Source: Gnetum montanum
Taxonomy: Eukaryota; Streptophyta; Gnetopsida; Gnetales; Gnetaceae
Reading direction: 5' to 3'
Assembly: GCA_015680685.1 (NCBI GenBank)
Contig: MNCI01009594.1
Span: 241,379-302,512, forward strand
Length of the DNA stretch: 61,134 nucleotides
Part shown: positions 33,880-45,802 of the stretch, piece after piece
Layout of the letters: each line of letters opens with the position of its first letter
Numbering within the stretch: the first letter of the stretch is position 1
The notes under the pieces: generated by a model
What the model was told of the DNA's origin: nothing
Seen by the model: only the letters and a program-made list of their open reading frames with translations
Databases searched by the model: none
Position numbers and translations under genes: made by a program

Positions 33880-35865
33880 GACTACGCTAGGTTCCACTAG
33901 TGACTACACTAGCTAGCATAGTCAGTCCAAGACCTAGTGTAGTTGGTAGTAATAGATGTTTTTCCTAGTCCATTATGGCTAGTTTTATATTTGTAATGGT
34001 TTGTATGGCCAGTGCTGCAAACTAGGATTGAAGATTAATGCATTCTAACTTTGTTTTCATCCTTTAGAAGTTGGGAATGATACCAAAACTCATGACTACA
34101 CTATGACTATGTTGGCCAATGTAGTCTAAGTCTACTCTAGCATAGTTGCATGTGAAAAATGAATATCTAGAATTTTAGAGTTGATACTAGTGTTCCATTA
34201 GCTTCGTAGGGTAGCATAGGATCTTGGAAGAGTAGAATTGGCTATTTTAAGATCAAAATAGGTAACTAAAAGTGATTTCTTGGCATCAACACCAAATGAA
34301 TACAATGGCTAGCATAGTTAAGGGTTGATTTAGTCTAGATGGATCAAAATTTGAGTTTCTTAAGGTTGAACAAGACAAAACTGCAATTGGGTTCAGGGTT
34401 TCTAGATTCTAGGCTTCCAACATTAAGCTTTTGTTTGTTTTGGTAGTTTTTGTGTTAGTAAAACTATCTTGAAGCATGGACTACACTAGGACTATACTAG
34501 ATTGCATAGTCCCAAGGCTACCTCAATATAGTCACATGGAATTTAGTGTTTTCATGATTGAAATAGGATGAATTTTTTACTGTGGAATATCAATCAATGT
34601 TCTAAGTGTCTTAAGTAAACTGTTTAGTTATTTAGGATGTCACGATGCCAATTGCATCAATTCCTAACCATGAATACGCTACGATTATTTTGGCCAACAT
34701 GGTCATGGCTTATTCTAGCATATTAAGGTTTCAAATCTAGCTTTTGGTAATTTTTCTATAGGTAATTAACTAGTCTCTTGGGCTTCCTAGGTTACCAATG
34801 TCTCTAGATAGGATTTTAGCCCAGGATGGTTGATTTCAAAGGTTGTTTTGGCTTTGAAATAATTATTTTTCATTGTGACTATGCCATTCATCATAGTTGA
34901 AGCTAGCTGTAGTGTAGATGAGGTGAATCTATTATTATTAGGGTTAAAAAAAGGTGGATTTGCAACTAGGTAAGGCCAACTAGGGTTTTGAATTTGCAAG
35001 TTAGATTTTGGATTATTTGGAGTGTTAAACCACTAGTCAGTGCTTCTTAGAACTATGATTATGTTGGGACTATGTTGGTCAGCATAGACTAGGCTTGCTC
35101 TAGTGTATTCACAACATGAATTGTCAGTTTTGGTATAATTCTATGATTGATTGACTAGGTTTTTGAGTTCTAAGGTCACTAGTAAAGGAAACTAAGGTTT
35201 TAAACCTAAACTTGTTATTTTTAGTGGTTTTCTTGATTTCAAAATGGTTACACACTATTGGTCTATGCTAGCACACATAGTCATAGTGTGGATGTGGTGT
35301 TTATGGTGAGTTTTGACAGTTTTCAACTTAGGTTATAGGGTTTATTGACATTTGAAATCTCTGACAAGGTTTTGGAGTTAAGAGGATGTCCTTAGAAGTC
35401 TATTTGGCATGTCCTTGACCTATTTTTGTGTTTTGGAGGATGGGCTATGTTAGGACTACAGTAACTAGTGTAGTTCCTAACCTTCTCAATGTAGTTATAA
35501 AATGAAAATAGAATTTGACTTTCTTCTATTTCATAATTTATTAGTGCAATGTCATCAAAGGTGTCAAAGGAGTGTGAAGTTCAATATATAGTAGTTTGGA
35601 GGTTATTATTTATTTTTAGTAATTCACCTTGATTAGACAATACTAGGACTATGCTAGCTAGTGTAGTTAGGATTTCCCTCACCATAGTCTAAAGTGTAGG
35701 ATGGAATCTAACTTGTTTTGGATCAGTTGTTTGCTATTTCAAGGCTACCAAAGCTTCTAGGATGATTTAAAGGTCAAAATATGTCATTTTAATGGCCAAA
35801 TTAGATTTTTATTATTAATTTCATGCTCAACATCATTGAGACTATGATAGTGTTATCATACTATA
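33880..35865 (+). repeat. Degenerate tandem array, unit ~195 bp, about 11 units
   Basis: A core like GACTATGCTAGCTAGYRTAGT recurs near 33902, 34102, 34308, 34481, 34675, 34877, 35057, 35262, 35443, 35643 and 35838, an average spacing of about 194 bp. In better units the core is followed by a second TCTAGYRTAGT motif 20-35 bp later and then an AATTT..TTT tract. The core is close to palindromic. Units are heavily diverged from each other, so this is an old array. No coding potential. Confidence 0.7.
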
Positions 35866-37209
35866 TCATTGTATGGAGCAAAAATTCAAGAGAATAAAAA
35901 TAAAATCCCAAAAGTGGCATGGTAGTTTGCTCAAAAGTAAAGAATTATTTGTGCATAAATTTATATTTGTAAGTTGTGATAAATTAAAATATAAGTGGAT
36001 AATGCTTGCATCATGAATACTAAATTGTGATATTGATAAATGGTTGACACAAGTGTGATGGTAGAAATCTAAGGATACTTCGTCTTAATAAAGAAATGTA
36101 ATTTATATAGTAAAATGTATAGTAATTTATGGGTGTATTATTCCAAAATTTAATAGTAAAAATTAGGGCCCATAGCATTTACATCCTTATTATCTAAGTA
36201 ACCATAGGTTTTGAGATTAACTAAAGCACAAGCTAACATAGTGTTTATTTCTGTTAATTCAATAATAAAACTAGAACATTTCTTATAAGCAAAATAACAT
36301 ATAGTAGAAATTAGGTAGAGATTAACCAAATAGGTTCCAACATTAAAATCTCTAAAAGAATTAAAGGAGAAGTTTTAGAAATGTCCATTAATATTCTCAT
36401 CCAAGATTAAATGAATTGAGTTGAGAATTAAATTCTTTCACAAATAAAATATGTAGTGCATTCAAAATCCTTGGTAATATTATGTCAAAAAATAATAAAA
36501 CCTTGATGGCATCATCATGGAGGCCCTACCTTGTGGGTACATCTTGTTTAGCACACAATGGCATAAAGAACATTTGAGGTGGCAAACACAATTCGACAAA
36601 CCATTTAAATATGGTCATCTCTAATGCCATGGTCACCAAACTAGAATTTCCATTGGCATCCTTCTTCTCCCTATAGCACATACAGCATTAGAGAAAGAAA
36701 TTCTCATAGAAGTACAAACCTAAACCACATGTTTTTCTTTGATACTATAGTAGCTATAAGTAGAACAATGGTTGAGTTAGATCTAGAGAAATTCATCAAA
36801 AATTGTGAGCAACAAAGGGTACACATGTGAAAACTAGGTAGTCAATGGTAGGACATGTGCAAATGATAGGTGTGACAATAAGGATAGGAACAACAACATG
36901 TGGTGATTTGATTAAATAGTGGTGATATTAGTGGCACCGAAACAAGAACTACATCGACCTTGTCATCACCACTCTTCCTCTCGGTGATGGTAGAAGACTC
37001 CATGGCATCTAGAAGTAGCAATGATAACATAAAATTGTAGGCACAAGAGGTCATGTGAGCTAGAGAGGGTTTCAATAATATTCATGAAAATAAATTAGTA
37101 ATTTGCATTTTAAAAATACATGCACCATCCAATTGTTGGTATATAACATGGCTACCACATCATTAATTTTGATAAAATTATGAAACTATTATTTTACTTT
37201 ACCATTTAC
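35866..37209. other. AT-rich spacer, no gene seen
   Basis: No domain or repeat recognised. The 77-codon frame at 37075-36842 (minus) has no family resemblance. Confidence 0.4.
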
Positions 37210-38690
37210 TTTTTAAAAGGGGATATTTTAAAGAGGTTTATGGGACATTTGTATAATATACTATAGAAAGAGAACATTTTTCTATATTCCTATGAAATTT
37301 GCAACTTCCTATGTTGGTTACAACTAAAAACTCCATGATATTTTACCTTTCCATTATTAAGAAGACACTCATCAACCACGACATATATTTCTCGAATTTA
37401 TATTAACTTCTATGGAAGTTATAACTTCCTAGGATGGTTATCAATGAATCCCCTAGATATTTTTAATCCACCTCAACCTTTCTTAATAATTGTAACTATC
37501 TTGTGGCTACTATAAATAGAGCTTTAAGGGTAGAATGTGAGGGGATGCAAGATCAAGAGAAAGACATTTGAAGAGTTCTTATAGGATGGCTTGCCAAAAA
37601 CATCAATTTGGCTACTCATTTTTAATCTTGTGAGTTCATTTCTTCCAATTTTATTTTCGTTACTTAGCCAGTGGTTTAGATAGTATCATGCGTGGCATTT
37701 AATTTTGGGATTTCTCCTAGGTTGCTTTTATAGCTTTATTTTAGTGCAATATTAGACTCGTATTAGGAATTTCCATAGAAGAGCTCATATTGTTGGAAGT
37801 CTCAAAAGTAATTTAATAGTAGTGTCCTAATGAATTTCCATATTTTAAGCATAGAGGATGTATGAAAAGCTTTTCTATTTTGATGGGACTGAAATAGATT
37901 CTTTATCTTTAAAGTTTATTACCTTAGTATTCAATCAATAAATTGTCAAATGTTTTGAAAGCTCTATTGAATGCAATCATTGGCATCTCTTAACTAGCCA
38001 AAATAGAGGCTTATACTTTGTGGTTTATGCAGTAATTTTTCATACTATAATAAGATTGTCTTTATGAAATTTCTTGTAGAGCTTTGAAAGTTTGGAAAAT
38101 TTTTAGTTATTGAATTATGATTATCTTTATTGAGAGGTGTTTCCTCATATCAGTTTATCTTGCTTAAATATTTGAAATTTCACACAAATTTACTTTCTTT
38201 TCTTTCTCTTTCTAAGTCCATTAAATCTTGCTCTATTTCTACTTTTTTTTTGTAGAACTTTCTTTGTGGGGGAACTTAGAAGTAGATTGGCATAATTATG
38301 CTTAAATACTTTTGTAAAATTTTATTTGTTACAATTAGGTATTATAAGGATTGTATAGACTAAATTATTGAACAAAATAGAAATCTCCAATAATTTACAA
38401 TATTTGACAAAGTTAGCCAAATCTCTTTTATGATAGTTGATTTACAGTTTTTTGCATCACCCAACCATTTCAACACTTGCAACTACAAACACATACTCAC
38501 GTCTAGTACATTTCATAACTATTGAGTTTATATAGAGGTATTTAGGCCTTGGTGTAGCCAGAGATCAACAAGTAGCTAAACCCTATTTGCAAAAGAACTT
38601 CAATCCCATGATCCCCTAGTCACAAGAGTTGGAGAGCATCCCCACCCATTGGTAGTTGTGTCCCAAATGGTTATCCATAGTTCTTTTGGT
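37210..38690 (+). mobile_element. 5' LTR region of gypsy element C (ends approximate)
   Basis: It aligns in order with 54437-56040 of element B: GGGGATATTTT, GGGACATTT, AACTTCCTA-GTTGG, TATA box (TATAAATAGA, 37511-37520), GTGGTTTAGATAGTATCATG versus GTGGTTTACATAGTATCATG, and the run-in to gag. A TTTTGGTGCTATAAGGAGGG primer-like motif occurs at about 38688 and again as TTTTGGCACTAGAAGGAGG at about 38777. No clean TG start or target-site duplication was found. Confidence 0.65.
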
Positions 38691-38899
38691 GCTATAAGGA
38701 GGGAAAAAAACTTTATCACCCACATTCTTAAGTTATCTATTTATCAAAGGGGTTTTATATTTACAGTGCATCAATAGTTCTTTTGGCACTAGAAGGAGGA
38801 CTAAAAATTAGTCCTCTAAGTTAATAAGCTTAATAGTCCTAGCACACCAACAATTCTTTATTGCTAGTAGGGCTTGGAATAATTAGATCCTATTTTTAG

Positions 38900-40130
38900 T
38901 TCATGGCCAAATAGATTGATAGTTTGGAAGATTTCAAAGGTTCTAAAGAGATTTGTAATTATAAGATTGATTATTCATTCAAAGAAGAATAGAAGGCTTT
39001 TGAATTTGCAATAAGTAGTTGAGTAAATATTAGAAGGATAAGAAGATAATCCCTTTTGTCTAGTTTATTAGTCTAGAAGATAAAATCAAAGAAGTATAAG
39101 AGTTCAATGATCAAAGAAAATTAAAATAGGATGAAAAATCCTTGGCAAAGAGTTACACCATTAGGATTTCAAAACAACAATGATATTTATAAGGTACTTT
39201 ACAAATATTGTGTTGATCCTTTTATTTCTAAAAAATCTTACTTAGCTAAAGAATACATCCACTTATTTGAGTTAGATTTAGCTGATGAAAATATTCAACA
39301 TTAAGATTAAGCTTTTAGGTTGTTTTTAGTAAATGTAAAAGACATGGCTTAGATTTGGTATTCAAACTTGCCAAGAAATAGCATTACAAGCTCGAATAAC
39401 ATGAAAAATATTTTCTTGGCCTAGTTTGGCAACTAATTAGATCAACAACTATATTATAATCTAGTATCATCTAAGTAAAGAGTTAATGATTTAATTAGAG
39501 ATTTCAATATTAAGTTTCAACAAATTTATGGACTCTTTCAAAGACAGTATAGACGTTTAGACAAAATGCTTAGAGATACTTATCTTAAGGTTGTGAATCC
39601 CAATATTTCAATTTCGTTAAGGAGAAATCCAAACTTTGTAGCACTGAATGACTACTTTATTGATGGTATATAATTAGAAAAATAATTAAACTTGAACAAC
39701 TAAGAAATTTTCACAACTAAAAAAAGATAAGAAAGATAATTCCTAGGCAAGATTTTTCTCAGCTTAAAGCATTACTAGGATAATTTCATTTGAAAATGGA
39801 GCAAGAGTTAGAAAGCAAAGTATCTAAAAAAGGACAATTAATGAAAAATTTGTTCAACAAAGTCATGAAACAAGAGAAATCTTTGGCAAAAGTTAAGATC
39901 AAGTACGAAAAGAAAAATAGAAAATATAAGCATCAAGATACTAAGTTAGTAGAAGATGATGGTGAAAGTCATATTGTTATTTCTAATTGGATGATGAGCA
40001 ATCTAGTGTTCAAATTGGATGATGAGCTATCTAGTGTTCATTATGCAAGCAAATCTTCAAATAATGGATCTAGTGATACTTCTTCTCAATCAATTTTTGA
40101 CAAATATATATCCTTAAATGAGGTGTAATA
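38900..40130 (+). pseudogene. gag remnant of gypsy element C
   Basis: The plus strand is closely parallel to the gag of element B. It starts at MKNPWQRVTPLGFQN (39131), and the capsid core NIKFQQIYGLFQRQY followed by a NPNISIS segment lies at about 39500-39620. An in-frame TAA after LEK (about 39684) sits exactly where element B has TAG. Downstream, 39790-40128 is open and lysine/glutamate-rich, ending in Ser-rich sequence. No zinc knuckle is visible. Many other stops are present, so the gene is dead. Its role would be particle formation. Confidence 0.8.
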
Positions 40131-40539
40131 ATAATGAAGAAAGTGGGTATACTCTAGAATCAAAAGAAATATTACTACTTCCAGGTCTTCAACATTATTT
40201 CTAATTCATCTACTAAGAGAAAATTTTTTGAACCAAGTAGAAGAGAGAAAAATAAAAGTAAAGAAGATCAAGTAGAGAAAATTACTCAAAATAAAACTTT
40301 TAATTAATGGATGAAGAAACTAGGCTTTGATGGAGATGGAGAATATGATTTGGTTAAAGATCTTAAACATGTCAAAGCAACAATTAGCATATATTAATTA
40401 CTAAAGATTGAAGATCAATGGAGAAAATATTTAGAGTTCATTAAAGGTAAAAAGAGAGTTGAAAAATCAGAGTTAAGCTATGTATTCAACATTGATAAGA
40501 TAATAAAACTAGCTATGATTACACTCTTGATAAAGAAGC

Positions 40540-40960
40540 TTCTCCTTTTCTTTTGAGAATGAAGTTAAAGGACAAGTATATTCACAATTTTTTAATTGAT
40601 TTTGGAGCTACATCCACTATTATGTCATTTTCTATATGAAAAAAAGTTGGTTTGATTCTTGGAAAATCAAATAAAAAGATTGTTCAAGTGGACAAAAGTA
40701 GAGTAAAGATTGTGGGTTAATTACCCAATGTTCTATTAGAAATCACTTTTGAACCCCCTATCAAGAGTAGAATAACTATTCAAGTAGTAGATATACTAAA
40801 TTCACATAGTATTTTGTTAAGTAGAAGTTGGAGTAATAATTTCTAAGGTTATATATCAATGAATTACTCACATATGTGGCTACCTTGGAAAGAAGAGCCA
40901 AATCAAATATATGTTTATAGTGAACCTTTGATGAGTGAAAATATTATTTCAAATGGAAAG
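40540..40960 (+). pseudogene. Aspartic protease remnant of gypsy element C
   Basis: The reading LKDKYIHNFLIDFGATSTIM (about 40566-40625) is a retrotransposon protease active site with D-F-G-A in place of D-S/T-G-A. It continues with VQVDKSRVKIVG and a NSHSILL..SW segment, typical of the second half of the domain. Stops interrupt it. Element B lacks this whole domain. It lies between gag and the RNase H at 41050. Confidence 0.75.
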
Positions 40961-41049
40961 AATAAAGTTTATTAAGCAAGGCTTTTTAAAACCAAAATTT
41001 TCATACCTCAAGAAATGTATAACTTAGAAAAAGAAGAATTTAAAGATGA

Positions 41050-41440
41050 GAGAAAATGAGAACTATACTTTGATGGTTCTTGTAAGTAAAAAGGAGCAAG
41101 AGTTGGAATAGCATTAGTGAAAGATGTTTCCTCAAAAATATTTAAGGCAATTTATCTATCTTTCCTTTATACTAACATCAAGGCTAAGTATGAAGCTTTG
41201 TGTATGGGAATTAAAATGGTAATAGAAAAAAGAATTCAAGTAATCATCATAAAGGAAGACGCAAGACTAGTTTGTGAATCGATTAAAGGTAACTATGTAG
41301 TAAAGAGTTCATTCTTGTGACCATATAAATAGTTTGTCTATAAAATGCTAGATCAATTTCCTCATTACCAAATAGAACATATAGGTAGAGAAGATAATTA
41401 TATAGTATATGAATTGTCAAAATTAGCTTCATTGGTAGAT
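41050..41440 (+). pseudogene. Archaeal-type RNase H upstream of RT (element C)
   Basis: The reading ELYFDGSCK (about 41059), then ARVGIALV, then TNIKAKYEALCMGIKM (about 41178-41220), then IIKEDARLVCESIKGNY (about 41247-41295), then YQIEHIGREDNYIVYELSKL (about 41370-41430) gives the RNase H pattern: Asp in FDGS, Glu in KYEAL, Asp in EDARLV. The fourth acidic position reads Glu (VYELSK). It resembles the additional RNase H of Tat elements. Its place, after protease and before reverse transcriptase, is unusual and is the same in element B. Only a few stops break it. Confidence 0.82.
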
Positions 41441-41779
41441 GTGAAAAGACTAGAAAGTTACGAAGGTTTAATGATCTAGAATGAACATCAACCATTAGTA
41501 CCAGATAACATAAAGCATTTACAAGTATTTGAAGATGATGATAAATTTTGTAGATTATTGTAAAAAAAACAAGAATTTGAAGGTCAAATCATACCTAAAA
41601 TAGCATCAAGGTTTCAAACAAATTCCATTTCCAAAAAAAAAAGTGATTGATTAGGAACATGAGTTTGCTAAAACTTTTCTCACGAAAAACAATGTATAGA
41701 ATCTACATGATCTAGCTTATGAAGAACTAAATTTCAAATCTACTGAGATGTCAAATATGGTAAATGTTACAAAGGAAAA

Positions 41780-42227
41780 AGTTCCAATTTTAAAGTAAAA
41801 TTTACAATTACTTTTGAAAAATAATTTGAAAAATTTTGCTTGATCTTATGATGATCTTAAAAATTTTCACCTAGACGTGATGACACATAAAATTCCTTTG
41901 ATAAATGGTTATAAGAGAGTGAAGCAAAAACAAAGGAAATTTAATCCTTCATTTGAGTAAACTATGGAAGCTAAGATCAAGAAGTTATTACATGCTTGAA
42001 TCATATATCCAATCCAATATTTTACATGGCTTGCTAATCTTATTCCAGTAAGAAAGAAGAATTGTGATATTATATTTTTTATGGATTTTAGGAATTTGAG
42101 TGAAGCCTCAAAAAAAGATAAATATTCACTTTCTAGAATTGATGACATATTGATTAAACTATAAAGTTTTTAGGTATATTCTTTCTTAGATGGTGTTTTT
42201 GGCTATAATGAAATTATGGTAGATAAG
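41780..42227 (+). pseudogene. Reverse transcriptase N-terminal part (element C)
   Basis: The reading MTHKIPLINGYKRVKQKQRK, then MEAKIKKLLHA, then ANLIPVRKKN, MDFRNLSEASKKDKYSLSRI and SFLDGVFGYNEIMVDK matches the first third of gypsy reverse transcriptase. The first catalytic Asp (FLDG) is kept. It is cut by the assembly gap. It aligns codon for codon with element B at 58390-58764. Confidence 0.85.
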
Positions 42228-42974
42228 NNNNNNNNNNNNNNNNNNNNNNNNNNNNNNNNNNNNNNNNNNNNNNNNNNNNNNNNNNNNNNNNNNNNNNNNN
42301 NNNNNNNNNNNNNNNNNNNNNNNNNNNNNNNNNNNNNNNNNNNNNNNNNNNNNNNNNNNNNNNNNNNNNNNNNNNNNNNNNNNNNNNNNNNNNNNNNNNN
42401 NNNNNNNNNNNNNNNNNNNNNNNNNNNNNNNNNNNNNNNNNNNNNNNNNNNNNNNNNNNNNNNNNNNNNNNNNNNNNNNNNNNNNNNNNNNNNNNNNNNN
42501 NNNNNNNNNNNNNNNNNNNNNNNNNNNNNNNNNNNNNNNNNNNNNNNNNNNNNNNNNNNNNNNNNNNNNNNNNNNNNNNNNNNNNNNNNNNNNNNNNNNN
42601 NNNNNNNNNNNNNNNNNNNNNNNNNNNNNNNNNNNNNNNNNNNNNNNNNNNNNNNNNNNNNNNNNNNNNNNNNNNNNNNNNNNNNNNNNNNNNNNNNNNN
42701 NNNNNNNNNNNNNNNNNNNNNNNNNNNNNNNNNNNNNNNNNNNNNNNNNNNNNNNNNNNNNNNNNNNNNNNNNNNNNNNNNNNNNNNNNNNNNNNNNNNN
42801 NNNNNNNNNNNNNNNNNNNNNNNNNNNNNNNNNNNNNNNNNNNNNNNNNNNNNNNNNNNNNNNNNNNNNNNNNNNNNNNNNNNNNNNNNNNNNNNNNNNN
42901 NNNNNNNNNNNNNNNNNNNNNNNNNNNNNNNNNNNNNNNNNNNNNNNNNNNNNNNNNNNNNNNNNNNNNNNNNN
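42228..42974. other. Assembly gap (747 N)
   Basis: Run of N between the reverse transcriptase start and integrase end of element C. The equivalent stretch of element B is about 1658 bp (58765-60422), so either the gap is undersized or C is deleted here. Confidence 0.97.
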
Positions 42975-43187
42975 TTATTTCCTATATTAAGAAGTTAATT
43001 AATATGAATTCAGGAAATTGGATTGATTATTTGCAATCTACATTATGGACTGATCATATCAAATTTAAGAAGGATATTTGAATGTCAACTTATAATTTAG
43101 TTTATGGTTTACTTGCTATAATTATGAACAAGATTATAAGTTCAACCTTAGATTTTGTGTAGAAGTATAGTGAGAAAACTAATAGAT
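42975..43187 (+). pseudogene. Integrase C-terminal part (element C)
   Basis: Plus-strand sequence parallel to element B at 60423-60640: GNWIDYLQSTLWTDHIKFKK, then NLVYGLLAIIMNKIISS. This region follows the catalytic Glu of the integrase core. It ends abruptly at about 43187, where Copia sequence (element G) begins. Confidence 0.8.
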
Positions 43188-45141
43188 CCTTGTTTTTAGC
43201 AAGAGTCTTCAAAGTCTTTCTTGATGAACTTTTCTTCTTTGTATTATGCATGATGGTATAGAAATCTTTCAATTTGCATACTGCTCAATCCTTAGTTCTC
43301 ATGTTTTATGTCTAAGTAAATTTAGACTAATCATCTACCATGAAAAATGTGTCATTTTCCCCTCCAATTTATGTGATTAGCATAGGTGCAATGAGTTCAA
43401 TATAAAGTAGCTCAAGGGGTTTGTCTTTTCTTTACATGGATATTATATGAGGATTGTTTGTTTACTTTATTTGAATGCAAATTTCACATTTTTCCTTTTG
43501 AGTTTCTCTAATTTGGATTTCTATAATCTTTTTTAGGTTTTTCATTGTTTCAATGTTCTTAGAGAATGTGTGTTCCAATACTTTATATCATATTTTGATT
43601 TCTTCATCATTTATGGATGATTGATGTTTTTCTATTATCATTTTTAGAGGTAATTATTCATGATTTGAATTTAGGTTTAAGTACTTGGATAGTGGCATAT
43701 TTTATTCTTGAACAACTTTGTTGATTCTAATGAGATTTCCTTTCAAATCAACATGATCACAATCTATTCAATGGATTGAATGATTATAAGATTTTATTTT
43801 TGTTATATCTTCTTCATTTGTTTTATGATGATGTGCAAATCATTTCCAAAACTAATATTTATTACTTTTCTAACCATATTTTCAACTAAGAGTAAGAAAT
43901 TTAAGAGATTTGAAATATAGAATATATCAATGATGTTTACAAATTTGTTCTTAGATAATCTAATAATGCATATTTCTAGTCCTATGTTAAAGTGGTTTTC
44001 ATCCAGTATTTTGATGTAAATCCTATTGGGTTTGTATTCAAGAAGATGAGGTTTTATAGGGCATCATGTAATTAAAGTATCTACTATTTATAATCCAAGA
44101 AGTTTTCTTTATAATGATACTAGAACTAAAAGTTTTGAATTTATGTTCATTTTCTTCTTATGTTGAGGTTGAAGTTATGACTTCCTCTTGATTCTTATTC
44201 TAAAGTTGTATAACATTAAACCCAATTTTAGCCAAACATGTCTTTGTGATATGTCATTTCATTTTTCAAAATTTGCATGATGGAATGGGATTGTATGATA
44301 TGCATTTCTTTGTCCTTAGCTATTCCAACTTCCTCTTGTAAATTTTTTCTTTTGTTATCTCATGGAGAAGTCTCTATCATGTCTAGGTTATTTTAATCTT
44401 GAATGAAATTTTGATTGAATCTTCCTTTTTCTTTGTTAACTATAAAAGTTTGATATTTTTTCTAGCATTTTCTATTCTTAAACTCTCTAGAGTTTTGATC
44501 TCAGCAACTAGATCATCTATAATGAACTATTTAAATTATTTTTTTTGAGTAGGAAAGTTATCATCACATTTAGATATCTAAAGTCATTATAAAGTATAGA
44601 TACAATCTTTTGGACCTTCTAATATTATATGAAGCCACATCCAATTTATTATCATTTTTTATACAATCATATATTCTTGGAAAGAAGTCCTCAATGTGTT
44701 CTTTCTTCCTTATATCTAGCTTGTCAAATTATATTTCATATAAAAGAAATTTAGTGTGCTGGTTTTCTTAATTTTTAAGGTTTTATAAGTGTAATCTATT
44801 CCATATTTGTTTTTTAGTCTTCAATGAGCATAATATTCCTACCATTGCCTCTAATATGTTGAGAACAATTATCAACCTAGCAAGGAAGGCTTTTCTTTTT
44901 CATTTTTCCTCTTCTAAAAAATATTTTATAAAAGAATCCTTTTCATTTTTTCCTTTCTTATTTAGAGTGAATCTAATAGAGTTATCATCTAGTTTAACTA
45001 CCTTCTAATCATCATTTACCCTGAGTAGGTCTTTCATCATATCCTTCCAAAGGATGAAGTCTTGGCTCCCATTAAAGATGATAGAACATTTTTGTAATTT
45101 TTTAATTATAGCTCATAGGCATTTAGTTCTGATATCATTCT
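43188..45141 (-). pseudogene. Copia gag to integrase remnant, second copy (element G)
   Basis: Collinear with 22849-24880 of element F at high similarity, same strand, but lacking about 33 bp that F has near 22900-22933 and lacking the 46 bp duplication at 23636-23729. It starts in the middle of the integrase, so the reverse transcriptase half is missing. The left end is fused to the integrase of gypsy element C. Same domains as element F; non-functional. Confidence 0.82.
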
Positions 45142-45802
45142 TGATTTTGAAGGATGATCATCTAGAATTAAAAACTAAATTTTTTTGGAATTATAAATAA
45201 AAATAATAAAAATTTAATTTACCATGTGTCATGGTTTCTTGATCACAATTGAACCACAAGTTATTGTAGCTAAAATGGTGAAATAGATAAAATTGGGAGT
45301 ACCACAAGTTCACCACAAGAGGCTTATAGATCATGGTATTTGAAACTAAAGAATTAATTCTAAGTATTTTACAAGTTTTCCATAAGTGATGGAGATTTTT
45401 CCTTATTATAATGGTCTTACCATGAGTCATGATTTGAGTGTTACCATGGGTCATTGTGGAGCATTGACTATATATCATGGTTAAATCATGGTCATTTGTA
45501 CTTGTTATTATCAATGACTATGAGTGTTGGTGACCTTGTGGTTTCATTCAATGTAGACCACGAGTTGATCAACAATCATGGTATGTTTTGTAATGATACT
45601 ACAAGTCATGGTTATGTTGTAATGTGAAAAAAAAAACTATATTTTTGATAGAATTTGAAACTAGATTTCAATACATATGTGATAACTATTGTTGCTCAAA
45701 ATAGTTGAGCAAATTGGAGGTGAGAATCCAAGCAACTTGGATTGAAATTAATGTAGAATTATGTAATTAGAATATTGACAAGTGTTGAACTTCTAATGGA
45801 CA
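45142..45802 (-). mobile_element. 5' LTR of Copia element G
   Basis: A 661 bp LTR. Plus strand starts TGATTTTGAAGG and ends CTAATGGACA, so on the minus strand it is TGTCCATT...AAAATCA. The primer site (minus TGATATCAGAACTAAATG) abuts it. Near-identical to 24881-25540. The 107-codon frame 45514-45191 is LTR sequence, not a gene. Confidence 0.82.

Noticed and set aside
42216-42998. A 260-codon open frame
   Set aside because: Almost entirely N; only the first few codons are reverse transcriptase and the last few are out-of-frame integrase.
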